Below are positions 42,664-51,034 of a DNA stretch of 64,000 bases, piece after piece. Every line of letters begins with the position of its first letter. The first letter of the stretch is position 1. Under the pieces are notes generated by a model that saw only the letters and a program-made list of their open reading frames with translations, made no database searches and was not told the origin of the DNA. The stretch spans positions 72,454 to 136,453 of the forward strand of contig DATKPE010000061.1 of the NCBI GenBank assembly GCA_035524335.1. Reading direction: 5' to 3'. Both the position numbers and the translations under genes were made by a program. The stretch comes from DATKPE01 sp035524335 (lineage in GTDB: Bacteria > Bacteroidota > Ignavibacteria > UBA10030 > SZUA-254).

Positions 42664-44552
42664 AACGTATCCCCCCTCAGCGACCGGATGCGCTTGCGGG
42701 CATCGGCCGAATAGATGGAGGAGGGAAAACGGGCCAGAAGCTGTTCGTACGCGGCGATCGCCCGCGATACGTCCCTGAGTCCGAACTGCCAGACAAGCCC
42801 GATCTTCATGAGCGTTTCGTCGAGCAGGATGCTCTCGGGGAATCCGGTCATCAGCTGTTCGTACTGCTGGACGGCGTCCGGGTATTTTTTCAGCATGGCA
42901 AGGACATCGCCTGAACGGGCTGCCGCCTCATCAAGCATCTCCGAATTTGGATAGGAGGAGGGAATGGAGCGGTAAACCTCGAGCGCGTCGGCATATTTGT
43001 GGCGGCGGCGGAGAAGATCGCCCCGGGCGAAAGCGGCGAGCGCCGGCCTGTCCTTCTGAAGATGCTGGCCGATGAAAACCTCGAGCGAAAGCGCGTCGTT
43101 CGCGATGTCCGATGCCGGATTTCTGGTGAGCTCGCCGAGAAGAACGAGAGCGCTGTCGGGATGATTACCGAAATACTGTAGTTCCGCCAGACGGAACGCT
43201 GCTTCCTCCTGAATACTGCTGGTCCGCAGGCCGCGTCCGGCAATGGCGGTGTACTGTTCCGCCGCCTTGTCAAGATCCCCCGTTATCAGGTAAATATCGC
43301 CCAGCCGGAGACCGGCTTCCTGGACGGCTCCCGCAGAGGGAACGCCGAGGCGGAGCAGCATACCGAATGCGGTGCGTGCGCCCTCCGGATCCTGGAGAAA
43401 ATCCTGCCTGAGGATGCCGATACGGAGGAGCGATGCGGCCCCCATCTCTGTTTTGGGATAGCTGTCGACGACCTGCTGATATCCCGCAATCGCTTTCCGG
43501 ATCGTTTCCGTCCGGTCGGCGTTCTCCTTGCCGTCGCCGGGACCCGGAAAGGTCAGTCCGAAGAGACGGAGTGAATCGGGATCGCCCAGAGAGCCTTCGG
43601 TTGCCCGGGCATATCCGTATTTTGCCTCGGGCAGTCTGTCGAATCCGGGATAACGGTCTATGATTTCCCGGTATGTTCCGGCGGCGACGCTGTAGGCCCG
43701 GTCATGGAGCGACCGATCCGCGAAGGCAAACAGCTCGTGTCCCCTGGCCGAGGTTCGGTTGTCGATGATCCTGAAAACGTCGAGGGCCTTGTCGTATCCA
43801 TGTCCCTCCGTGTATATCCAGGCGAGGAGTCTCATAAGATTGATGTCGGAATTCGACGCCGAAGCGGCTTCCTGAATAACCGATGTTGCCGCCGCCAGCC
43901 CGTCGGGGGAGTTCGTATAGGTTCCGATCGAAAACTGCACGTAACTGAGTTGTGAGGGGTTTTGCCTGAGGAGGGTCAGATATTCTCTGGTTGCTTCGGT
44001 GTAATGCGCAGTGATCGTATAACAGTTGGAGAGCTCTGAGATGAAAAGCCGCGGATCGCCCACGGCGGTCCGTCCGCGGAGGTAAATGCCGATCGCCCGC
44101 TCATATAAATGGCTGTCCGTCATCGCAGCGCCGACGATGTGATACGATATCATCTCCTTCGGATTCAGGGCGATGACCTGTTCCCAGGTTGCCACAGCGG
44201 TCGATTCCTGCGAGTTGAGATAATAGATGGTGCCGAGTTCGGACAGCAGATTGATGTCCGACGGCTTTTTTTTCAGCTGCTGCAGAATAATGTCGATCGC
44301 TTCGGGGTATTTTTTGAGCTGGAGGAGATCGTGCCGCAGTTCGGAGGCGAGAGCGGGATTTCCGGGGCTTTCACGGAGAAGATCGGTCAGAATCCGTATG
44401 GCCGACTCATAATCGCCGGTCCGTTCATAGCTCTGGGCGAGCCGGAGCCGGAATTCGGGCTGTATACCCTGCTGTGCGTGAACAGATACGGTGAATCCGG
44501 CAAGGACGATCAGAAACGCCGCACATTTTCGATGCATGGACTGAAGAACCAT
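42660..44552 (-). CDS. Exported TPR protein paired with the unknown exported protein
   Basis: 630 aa. Signal peptide (CAAFLIVLAGFTVSVHA|QQ) and TPR-type repeats through most of the length, denser at the C-terminus. A second ATG five codons in could be the start; neither has a Shine-Dalgarno match. It probably forms a periplasmic scaffold. It precedes the unknown exported gene with an ATGA overlap. The 156-base divergent gap upstream is AT-rich and has TATTTTTG on this strand but no clear -35. Confidence 0.82.
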   Translation of the reverse strand: MVLQSMHRKCAAFLIVLAGFTVSVHAQQGIQPEFRLRLAQSYERTGDYESAIRILTDLLRESPGNPALASELRHDLLQLKKYPEAIDIILQQLKKKPSDINLLSELGTIYYLNSQESTAVATWEQVIALNPKEMISYHIVGAAMTDSHLYERAIGIYLRGRTAVGDPRLFISELSNCYTITAHYTEATREYLTLLRQNPSQLSYVQFSIGTYTNSPDGLAAATSVIQEAASASNSDINLMRLLAWIYTEGHGYDKALDVFRIIDNRTSARGHELFAFADRSLHDRAYSVAAGTYREIIDRYPGFDRLPEAKYGYARATEGSLGDPDSLRLFGLTFPGPGDGKENADRTETIRKAIAGYQQVVDSYPKTEMGAASLLRIGILRQDFLQDPEGARTAFGMLLRLGVPSAGAVQEAGLRLGDIYLITGDLDKAAEQYTAIAGRGLRTSSIQEEAAFRLAELQYFGNHPDSALVLLGELTRNPASDIANDALSLEVFIGQHLQKDRPALAAFARGDLLRRRHKYADALEVYRSIPSSYPNSEMLDEAAARSGDVLAMLKKYPDAVQQYEQLMTGFPESILLDETLMKIGLVWQFGLRDVSRAIAAYEQLLARFPSSIYSADARKRIRSLRGDTL

Positions 44553-44636
44553 GAAGGATGATTCAAAAATATTCTATAATAAATATAGTAATTTTTTTCC
44601 GAAGAGATACCACGCTCTCCCGCATCCCGGCCTGCC

Positions 44637-44664
44637 TTGCATTTTTACGCACAACTCCTTTAAT
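44637..44664 (+). promoter_or_regulatory. Possible promoter of the MBL-rhodanese gene
   Basis: TTGCAT, 16 bases, TTTAAT, about 45 bases before the ATG at 44709. Moderate match only. Confidence 0.35.
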
Positions 44665-44708
44665 TGTTCCATACATCAGCTTTGATCATTGTTCTTTCCG
44701 GAGGCATA

Positions 44709-45776
44709 ATGATTTTCAGACAATTCCAGCACGACCCCGGGGCGTGTCTGTCGTACCTGATCGGCTGTCCCTCTCACCGCGTGTGCGTCGTCATCGATCC
44801 CCAGATACAGACGGATATCTACACATCCTTCGCCGCAGGGCAGGGGATGAACATCGTCCGCATCATCGAGACGCATGCGCATGCAGACCATCTTTCGGGG
44901 GCGAAACTGCTTTCGGCGCGTACCGGAGCGCCGGTTCATTTTCACGACACCGCCACGACGGCGTATCCGACCCTGCCCCTCCGGGACGGCGACGAGCTTG
45001 CCGTCGGGAATGCCCTGCTGAGGGTCCTTCACACCCCGGGTCACACCGCCGACAGTGTTTCCCTGCTCGTCAGCGACCTCTCGCGGAGCCGGGATCCCTG
45101 GATGGTGCTGACCGGGGATACCCTTTTTGTCGGTGACACAGGCCGGCCGGACCTCGACGGCAGTCCGGAAATGCTCTATGACAGCATTTGGGGGAAGCTT
45201 CTCTCCCTGCCGGACGGGGTCGAGATGTTCCCCGGTCACGCAGCCGGTTCCTCCTGCGGCAAAGCCATGAGCCCGAAGACGTCGTCGACCATCGGATATG
45301 AACGCCTCTGCAATCCCGCACTCCGCTTCCGGTCGAAAGAGGAGTTCGTTGCATACGTGCTCTCAGATCTCCCCGTCCAGCCGCCGAGATTTCAACAGGT
45401 CCGGGGGTATAACCTCGGAGCCGTTGCCGAACCTCCGATCGAGAAGACCTACAACGTCTCCTCCCTCCAGATCACGGTAACCGAGCTGAGGGAGAGACTT
45501 GCCCGGGGAGAGCGGCCCTTCCTGCTCGACGTCCGGGAGGAGGCCGAATACCGCATGGCCAACCTTGGAGGTACACTGATTCCGATGAGGGAGATTCCGG
45601 CCCGCCTGTCCGAGCTTGAACCCTCGGAAGAGATCATCGTCCACTGCCATCACGGCAGCCGGAGCCAGAGGGTTGTCGATTTCCTGTATGAAAAAGGATT
45701 TCGCAACGTAAAAAACCTCGTCGGCGGCATAGACGCCTGGTCTGTCGAAATCGACCAGACTGTCCCGCGTTACTGA
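44709..45776 (+). CDS. Metallo-beta-lactamase-fold persulfide dioxygenase fused to rhodanese
   Basis: 355 aa. The N-terminal metallo-beta-lactamase fold shows THAHADHLSGAKLL, HTPGHT and GDTLFVGDTGRPDL, plus HAAGSSCGKAMS, a mark of the persulfide-dioxygenase (ETHE1-like) branch. The C-terminal rhodanese domain (about residues 255-350) has its active Cys in VHCHHGSRSQRV. Such fusions oxidise or transfer sulfane sulfur from glutathione or bacillithiol persulfides, giving sulfite or thiosulfate. GGAGG five bases before the ATG fixes the start. A trans-sulfuration-type lyase lies three genes downstream. Confidence 0.9.
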   Translation: MIFRQFQHDPGACLSYLIGCPSHRVCVVIDPQIQTDIYTSFAAGQGMNIVRIIETHAHADHLSGAKLLSARTGAPVHFHDTATTAYPTLPLRDGDELAVGNALLRVLHTPGHTADSVSLLVSDLSRSRDPWMVLTGDTLFVGDTGRPDLDGSPEMLYDSIWGKLLSLPDGVEMFPGHAAGSSCGKAMSPKTSSTIGYERLCNPALRFRSKEEFVAYVLSDLPVQPPRFQQVRGYNLGAVAEPPIEKTYNVSSLQITVTELRERLARGERPFLLDVREEAEYRMANLGGTLIPMREIPARLSELEPSEEIIVHCHHGSRSQRVVDFLYEKGFRNVKNLVGGIDAWSVEIDQTVPRY

Positions 45777-45797
45777 TTTCCTTCCTCTTTTCCGGCG

Positions 45798-45820
45798 GCG
45801 GCAGGGGGTGCCGCGTTTTT
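45798..45820 (+). terminator. Intrinsic terminator after the MBL-rhodanese gene
   Basis: A 6-bp GC-rich stem (GCGGCA / TGCCGC) with a 5-G loop runs into a five-T tract. The Ts also form the start of the next promoter's -35. Confidence 0.7.
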
Positions 45821-45847
45821 GACGGTTTTCCTAAATTTGACTATTTT
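45819..45847 (+). promoter_or_regulatory. Promoter of the uracil-DNA glycosylase gene
   Basis: TTGACG, 17 bases, TATTTT. Its first two bases come from the upstream terminator's T-run. The leader before the ATG at 45860 would be only about 5-8 bases. Confidence 0.55.
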
Positions 45848-45859
45848 CCCCTACCCGAT

Positions 45860-46582
45860 ATGCCATCCCACGCATCATCCGCATCGTTCCGCAGACTTGA
45901 ACGGGAAATACTGCAATGCCGCAAATGTGACCGGCTGGTCTGCTGGCGAGAAAAAGTGGCGGAGGAAAAAGTTGCCCGGTACGCGGAATCGGAGTACTGG
46001 GGACGGGCGGTTCCGGGCTTCGGCGACCCGGCGGCCCGGCTTCTTGTCGTCGGTCTTGCCCCCGCGGCACACGGCGCCAACCGGACGGGCAGGATGTTCA
46101 CCGGGGACCGGAGCGGCGAGTGGCTCTACCGTGCGCTGTTCACGTTCGGTTTTTCCGGGAGCGCCGTGTCGGCCTCGCGGGAAGACGGCCTTGTCCTGCG
46201 CGACTGCTATATAACTGCCGCGGCGCGGTGCGCTCCGCCCGCCAACAAGCTCCTGCGGGAGGAGATTGCAAATTGCCGGCCGTATCTTCTCGGCGAGCTG
46301 GCCCTGCTCCGAAATCTGCGCGTGATCGTCGGGCTGGGCAGGACGGCCTTTGATGCCGCGTTCGATTCGCTGAAATCGCTCGGCGGCACCGGAGCTTCCG
46401 CCCGCCCGGCATTCGGACACGGGAAAAAATACCGGATCAGCGAGGGCCTCACGCTTATCGCGTCGTACCATCCAAGTCAGCAGAATACGTTCACCGGAAA
46501 ACTCACGCGACCGATGTTCCACGCGGTGTTCCGGGAGGCCCGACGCATTCTGCAATCATCCAACGAGGGAAACGAAAGGTGA
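45860..46582 (+). CDS. Family-5 uracil-DNA glycosylase (UdgB-like)
   Basis: 240 aa. Motif A is GLAPAAHGANRTGRMFTGD and motif B is SYHPSQQNTFTGKL, both characteristic of family-5 uracil-DNA glycosylases. Four iron-sulfur-type cysteines occur in CRKCDRLV, AARCAPP and ANCRPYL. It excises uracil from deaminated cytosine; family 5 also accepts hypoxanthine and similar lesions. The next gene starts four bases after the stop. Confidence 0.9.
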   Translation: MPSHASSASFRRLEREILQCRKCDRLVCWREKVAEEKVARYAESEYWGRAVPGFGDPAARLLVVGLAPAAHGANRTGRMFTGDRSGEWLYRALFTFGFSGSAVSASREDGLVLRDCYITAAARCAPPANKLLREEIANCRPYLLGELALLRNLRVIVGLGRTAFDAAFDSLKSLGGTGASARPAFGHGKKYRISEGLTLIASYHPSQQNTFTGKLTRPMFHAVFREARRILQSSNEGNER

Positions 46583-46586
46583 CATT

Positions 46587-47354
46587 ATGAACGGGGAATT
46601 CGAAAACAGGGTAATCGTCGTCACCGGGGCATCCAGCGGTATCGGAAGAGCGGTAGCGAAGCTGGCATGTGAACGGGGCGCGTATATCTCGGCGGTGGCC
46701 CGGCGGGAATTCGAACTGCGCAATCTGGCCGGGACGCTCGATCCGTCCCGCATGGAGGTGATCGCCGCAGACGTCACGCACGACGGCGACCGGCAGAAAA
46801 TAATCCAGCAGACCATCAAACGCTTCGGCGGGATCGACGTTCTCGTCAATGCCGCAGGGATCATCGGGAACGGCACAATTGAGTCGACATCGCTCGATCA
46901 GTGGGATCGGATGATGGACGTTAATCTGCGGTCGCTCTTCCGGCTCAGCCAGCTGGCGCTTCCCTCATTGATTCAGCGGAAGGGGAACATCGTCAACCTG
47001 TCGAGTGTTACGGGCGTCAGGTCGTTTCCCAACGTCCTGGCGTACTGTGTCAGTAAGTCGGGCGTCGATCAGCTGACAAGATGCGCCGCTCTCGAACTTG
47101 GACCGAAGGGGGTCAGAGTCAACGCTGTCGACCCGGGGGTCGTTGTGACGAATCTGCACAGAAACAGCGGCATGGACGAGGAATCCTACTCCCGATTTCT
47201 CGAGCATTCAAAAACCACCCATCCGATCGGCAGGGTCGGGAAACCGGAAGAGGTTGCGGAACTGATCCTGTTTCTTGCCTCCGATCGCGCGGGATGGATC
47301 ACGGGGGGAAGTTTCAGCATCGACGGCGGCCGGGCCCAGACCTGTGCACGCTGA
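46587..47354 (+). CDS. Short-chain dehydrogenase/reductase
   Basis: 255 aa classical SDR. Cofactor motif TGASSGIGRA, NAAG at the central strand, Ser in the NLSSVTG segment and the catalytic YCVSK (Tyr-x-x-x-Lys); the C-terminus has the usual ITGGSFSIDGG. An Arg in AVARREFE after strand 2 suggests NADP(H). The substrate cannot be predicted; the family includes oxoacyl reductases and alcohol/sugar dehydrogenases. It lies between the glycosylase and the PLP enzyme in a compact run. Confidence 0.88.
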   Translation: MNGEFENRVIVVTGASSGIGRAVAKLACERGAYISAVARREFELRNLAGTLDPSRMEVIAADVTHDGDRQKIIQQTIKRFGGIDVLVNAAGIIGNGTIESTSLDQWDRMMDVNLRSLFRLSQLALPSLIQRKGNIVNLSSVTGVRSFPNVLAYCVSKSGVDQLTRCAALELGPKGVRVNAVDPGVVVTNLHRNSGMDEESYSRFLEHSKTTHPIGRVGKPEEVAELILFLASDRAGWITGGSFSIDGGRAQTCAR

Positions 47355-47375
47355 ACAGCGCCAGGAGATGACGAC

Positions 47376-48578
47376 ATGAAAAAAAGACAGGCACCTGCGG
47401 GCCGTGCGACCATCGCCGTCCACGGGACGAGAGTGGGGGCGTTCAAAGGGCCGGTGGTCATGCCCATTTATCAGACAAGCACCTATCGGTTCAGCAGTTC
47501 AAACGACGCTGTCCGGTATGCCGCCGGCGATCCAGACGTGCTCGTCTACAGCCGGTATCACAATCCGACGGTCAATGAAGTCGAAAAAAAGATAGCGCGG
47601 ATGGAAGGTGCGGAGGATGCCGCGCTGTTTTCCTCCGGTATGGCCGCGGTGACCACCGCGATACTCAGTATGTGCTCCGCCGGCGACGAAATCGTCAGCA
47701 CTCCGGGGCTCTACGGCGGGACATACCGTTTTTTCCGCGACGTCCTGCCGGGACTCGGCATTGGGGTCAGGTATGTCGATCCGGCCGCCCTTGACGATCT
47801 TCTCTATCTCATAACTCCCAAGACGAGGGTCGTCTACTGTGAGTCGCCCACCAACCCGACACTCGCTCTCGTCGATATCGCACGGCTGACGGGACTTGTC
47901 CGGAGGGCGTCCCGGGAATTCGGAACGACCATCAGGATTGTCTGTGACAATACGTTTGCGACCATTCTCAACCAGAATCCGTTTGCCCTCGGCGTCGACT
48001 GTGTTGTGGAAAGTACGACAAAATATCTCGGCGGCCATGCGGATCTGCTCGGCGGCGTGGTCGTGGCGGGGAGACCGCTCGTTGCCCGGATCAGGGAACT
48101 CGCAAAACATTTCGGGGGGTGTGCCGATCCCTTCGCGGCGTTTCTTCTCGACCGGAGCCTGAAAACTTTCCATCTCAGGGTCGAGCGGCAGAATGCCAAT
48201 GCTCTGGCTCTCGCCCGGGCGCTTTCAGCGCATCGGAAGGTGTCGCGCGTCATCTACCCCGGCCTGCCGGAGCATCCGCAGTACAAGCTCGCCCGGCGGC
48301 AGATGTCCGGATACGGAGGCATGGTGACAATCGAAGTGCGCGGCGGGCTTCGTGCGGCAGTCCGTGTCTGCGATTCCCTTCGCATCGCCGTGAACGCAAT
48401 GTCGCTCGGCGGTGTGGAGACCCTCGTCAGCATCCCGGTCTATTCGTCTCATATCAACATGACGACTGCCGAGCTGAAACAGCATGGTGTGACGCCGGGG
48501 ATGATCAGAATATCGACCGGGGTGGAGGATGCCGAAGATCTTATAGCAGATTTCCGGCAGGCGCTCAGCCGGGCCTGA
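47376..48578 (+). CDS. Trans-sulfuration-type PLP enzyme (cystathionine/methionine lyase family)
   Basis: 400 aa. The Cys/Met-metabolism PLP family is clear: YSRYHNPT near residue 60, FSSGMAAVTTAIL, CESPTNPTL, DNTFAT and the cofactor lysine in ESTTKYLGGHADLLGG. Members are cystathionine gamma-synthase, cystathionine beta/gamma-lyase and methionine gamma-lyase. The exact reaction cannot be chosen from the sequence. A nearby persulfide dioxygenase is consistent with sulfur-amino-acid breakdown, which is inference. Confidence 0.88.
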   Translation: MKKRQAPAGRATIAVHGTRVGAFKGPVVMPIYQTSTYRFSSSNDAVRYAAGDPDVLVYSRYHNPTVNEVEKKIARMEGAEDAALFSSGMAAVTTAILSMCSAGDEIVSTPGLYGGTYRFFRDVLPGLGIGVRYVDPAALDDLLYLITPKTRVVYCESPTNPTLALVDIARLTGLVRRASREFGTTIRIVCDNTFATILNQNPFALGVDCVVESTTKYLGGHADLLGGVVVAGRPLVARIRELAKHFGGCADPFAAFLLDRSLKTFHLRVERQNANALALARALSAHRKVSRVIYPGLPEHPQYKLARRQMSGYGGMVTIEVRGGLRAAVRVCDSLRIAVNAMSLGGVETLVSIPVYSSHINMTTAELKQHGVTPGMIRISTGVEDAEDLIADFRQALSRA

Positions 48579-48594
48579 CTGTGGGGGATACAGA

Positions 48595-48618
48595 GCGGCG
48601 GGAATTTCTTCCCGCCGC
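48595..48618. terminator. Hairpin between convergent genes
   Basis: A perfect 10-bp stem (GCGGCGGGAA / TTCCCGCCGC) with a 4-base loop separates the PLP enzyme gene from the minus-strand small gene. No T-run, so likely a shared barrier. Confidence 0.6.
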
Positions 48619-48625
48619 CGGAACG

Positions 48626-48925
48626 TTAACTTTCGAGGGTGTAAATTTCCCGTCTGCCGGATTCCACCAGCTGGTGATAATCCTTCATAACCTTCTGCAG
48701 TGATTTGTCCGACATCAGGGTGCGGGATGTCTGGATATACTCCTCGAGATTCCCGACCTCCATTTCGCTGACGACCGTCCAATAGCGTTCGCCGCAGACG
48801 TCAGTCATGATCCGGAACGGTTTAAAACCATGTTTCTTCAGAGCTTTGGAGAGCTGGTGGAATTTGTCGACCATCGGACGGACCTGTCCGGGGCGGCAGT
48901 ACATGATATCGCGTATAACGTACAT
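48626..48925 (-). CDS. Small protein of the dimeric alpha/beta-barrel (NIPSNAP/ABM-like) type
   Basis: 99 aa. It opens MYVIRDIMYCRPGQVRPMVD and has the strand-helix pattern of antibiotic-biosynthesis-monooxygenase-like or NIPSNAP-like ferredoxin folds, but catalytic residues are not recognisable and no function is known. A perfect AGGAGG sits four to five bases before the ATG, one of the strongest ribosome sites in the window, which supports real expression. Confidence 0.7.
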   Translation of the reverse strand: MYVIRDIMYCRPGQVRPMVDKFHQLSKALKKHGFKPFRIMTDVCGERYWTVVSEMEVGNLEEYIQTSRTLMSDKSLQKVMKDYHQLVESGRREIYTLES

Positions 48926-48988
48926 ACAACCTCCTGCAAACGGTGGGAAGAACAGTGAACTGTGTTGCCGGGAAGATAGAAGATTTCC

Positions 48989-49948
48989 TCAAGAGTTCAA
49001 AACTTCCCTGAAGAGGGATGGGGCGACGTTGCCGCCGCTGATGATCACGCCGATTTTTTTCCCCCGGAGGCCGGATTGGTTTTTTACCGCCGCCGCCGGG
49101 GCCACCGCGCCGGTCGGTTCCACGACCATCTTCATGCGCTCGAAGAAAAACCGCATCATCGGAAAAATGTCGCCGTCGCTGATTGTGATGACATCGTCGA
49201 CGTAGTGGAGCATCATTTCAAAATTCAGCGATCCGACGGAGAGCGTCCGCATGCCGTCTGCCACGGTGTTCACCGTTTTCAGTTTTACGATCGTCCGCGA
49301 ACGGAACGACCGGCACGCATCGTCGGCGCCCTCCGTTTCCACGCCGATCACCTTAATCCCGGGGGAGGACTGTTTTGCCACCACCGACGAGCCGGCCAGA
49401 AGCCCGCCTCCGCCGACGGGCACGTACAGGTAGTCGAGCGGACCGGTCTCCTGAAACAGTTCCAGCGCCGCCGTCCCCTGGCCCGCAATGAGGACGGGGT
49501 CGTTGTAGGGATGGATCAGCGTGAAGCCGGACGATTCGATCAGCTCTGCACAAACCCGCTCCCGGTCATCGGTCGAATCTTCACAGAAAACGACTTCCGC
49601 TCCGTAACCTTTTGTGGCTTCGATCTTGGCCGGGACCGAATTGCGGGGCATGACGATGACCGCCCGGATCCCGAGCAGGCGCGCCGCAAGGGCAACTCCC
49701 TGGGCGTGGTTTCCGGAAGAATGTGCGACAACGCCGCGGCTTTTCTGCGTGTCGGTGAGCGACGACAGCTTGTTGAATGCGCCGCGGAATTTGAAGGCGC
49801 CGATACGCTGAAAATTCTCGGCCTTGAAATAAAGTTCGTTGCCGGTCCGTTCGTTCAGCGTCCGGGAGGTGAGCACCGGAGTCCGGTGGGCGATTCCCGA
49901 AATACGGGCGGCGGCCCGGAGGACATCCTCGAAGGTTACCATTGTCAT
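48989..49948 (-). CDS. Threonine dehydratase-like PLP enzyme
   Basis: 319 aa. Fold-type II features: the PLP lysine in RIGAFKFRGA, SSGNHAQGVALAA, and the phosphate-binding GGGGLLAG. The C-terminal ACT regulatory domain of biosynthetic IlvA is absent, so it is closer to catabolic threonine/serine dehydratase or serine racemase. These enzymes deaminate threonine to 2-oxobutyrate or act on serine. The ATG overlaps the stop of the upstream dehydrogenase gene by four bases. Confidence 0.87.
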   Translation of the reverse strand: MTMVTFEDVLRAAARISGIAHRTPVLTSRTLNERTGNELYFKAENFQRIGAFKFRGAFNKLSSLTDTQKSRGVVAHSSGNHAQGVALAARLLGIRAVIVMPRNSVPAKIEATKGYGAEVVFCEDSTDDRERVCAELIESSGFTLIHPYNDPVLIAGQGTAALELFQETGPLDYLYVPVGGGGLLAGSSVVAKQSSPGIKVIGVETEGADDACRSFRSRTIVKLKTVNTVADGMRTLSVGSLNFEMMLHYVDDVITISDGDIFPMMRFFFERMKMVVEPTGAVAPAAAVKNQSGLRGKKIGVIISGGNVAPSLFREVLNS

Positions 49949-50982
49949 CAGATTTTCAGAACTATTTTTCCGAAATTATTTCTTCCCTCCATGCGGCGAT
50001 GGGCCTCGGCGGCGTCCCGGAGGGCGAACACCGAATCAATCACCGGTACGAGACGCGGCGAAGGGCCGCCGAAAAACGAGAGAACCTCGTGCAGTTCTCC
50101 CTTGCCGCCCATCCACGAGCCGAAAATCGACTGATGGCGGGCATACACATACCGGACATCAAGCGTAACGCTGTATTCCGCCGTTGCGCCGCAGGTGACG
50201 AGCCGCCCGCCCCGCGCCAGCACCCGTATGCTTTTTTCAAAAACGTTCCCCCCTGTGTGCTCGAAGACAATATCGACGCCCCGTTTCCCGGTCAGCCTGC
50301 CCACCTCGTCGGCGAAATCGGCGGTCCGGTAATTGATCGTTTCCTCCGCCCCGAACTGCCGCGCACGGGCCAGTTTTTCGTCCGAGCCGGCAGTCGCGAT
50401 GATATGCGCCCCCCATAATTTCGCGATCTGAATTGCAGCCGAGCCGACGCCGCTTCCTGCGCCGTGAACGAGAACGGTTTCGCCGGGCCGCACGCGGGCA
50501 AGAGAGACGAGCATGTGCCACGCCGTGAGAAAGACAAGAGGAATCGCGGCCGCCTCTTCGTCGGTCAGCCCGGCCGGAACGGGAACGACGTTTTCGGCAG
50601 GGAGCGCGACAAATTCCGCATACGTGCCGTTCTCCTTTGTCCCGAGGACCCGGTAGCTCCGGCACAGGTTGTCGCGCCCGCTGAGGCAGTGCGAACATTC
50701 GCCGCAGGACAGCCCCGGGGAAATGAGGATGCGGTCTCCCGGTTTAACGGTTGTCACGGACGCTCCGCAGGCGGATATCACCCCGCATCCGTCGGAGCCG
50801 GGAATGTGAGGAAGCGGAATGTTGCGTTCGCGTTCTCCGCTCCGCACCCAGAGATCGAGATGGTTCAGGGCGGCCGCTTTCATCTTGACGAGGACCTCAT
50901 GCGCGCGGGGGACAGGTTCGGGCATCTCGCCGAACTGAAGTACTTCGGGACCGCCGAAGGAATTGAAGTGGATTGCTTTCAT
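49948..50982 (-). CDS. Zinc-type alcohol dehydrogenase-like oxidoreductase (MDR)
   Basis: 344 aa from the ATG at 50982, which begins MKAIHFNSFGGPEVLQ, the usual MDR start; a longer extension lacks homology. Features are NHLDLWVRSG, the catalytic-zone PGSDGCGVI, four structural-zinc cysteines in CGECSHCLSGRDNLC and the Rossmann HGAGSGVGSAAIQIA. The substrate is unknown. Its stop overlaps the start of the threonine dehydratase-like gene. Confidence 0.88.
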   Translation of the reverse strand: MKAIHFNSFGGPEVLQFGEMPEPVPRAHEVLVKMKAAALNHLDLWVRSGERERNIPLPHIPGSDGCGVISACGASVTTVKPGDRILISPGLSCGECSHCLSGRDNLCRSYRVLGTKENGTYAEFVALPAENVVPVPAGLTDEEAAAIPLVFLTAWHMLVSLARVRPGETVLVHGAGSGVGSAAIQIAKLWGAHIIATAGSDEKLARARQFGAEETINYRTADFADEVGRLTGKRGVDIVFEHTGGNVFEKSIRVLARGGRLVTCGATAEYSVTLDVRYVYARHQSIFGSWMGGKGELHEVLSFFGGPSPRLVPVIDSVFALRDAAEAHRRMEGRNNFGKIVLKI

Positions 50983-51034
50983 AGGCAGATGTCGGATGAA
51001 CCGCCGGAACCGGTGTTTGCAGGGGTGCGCGGCC

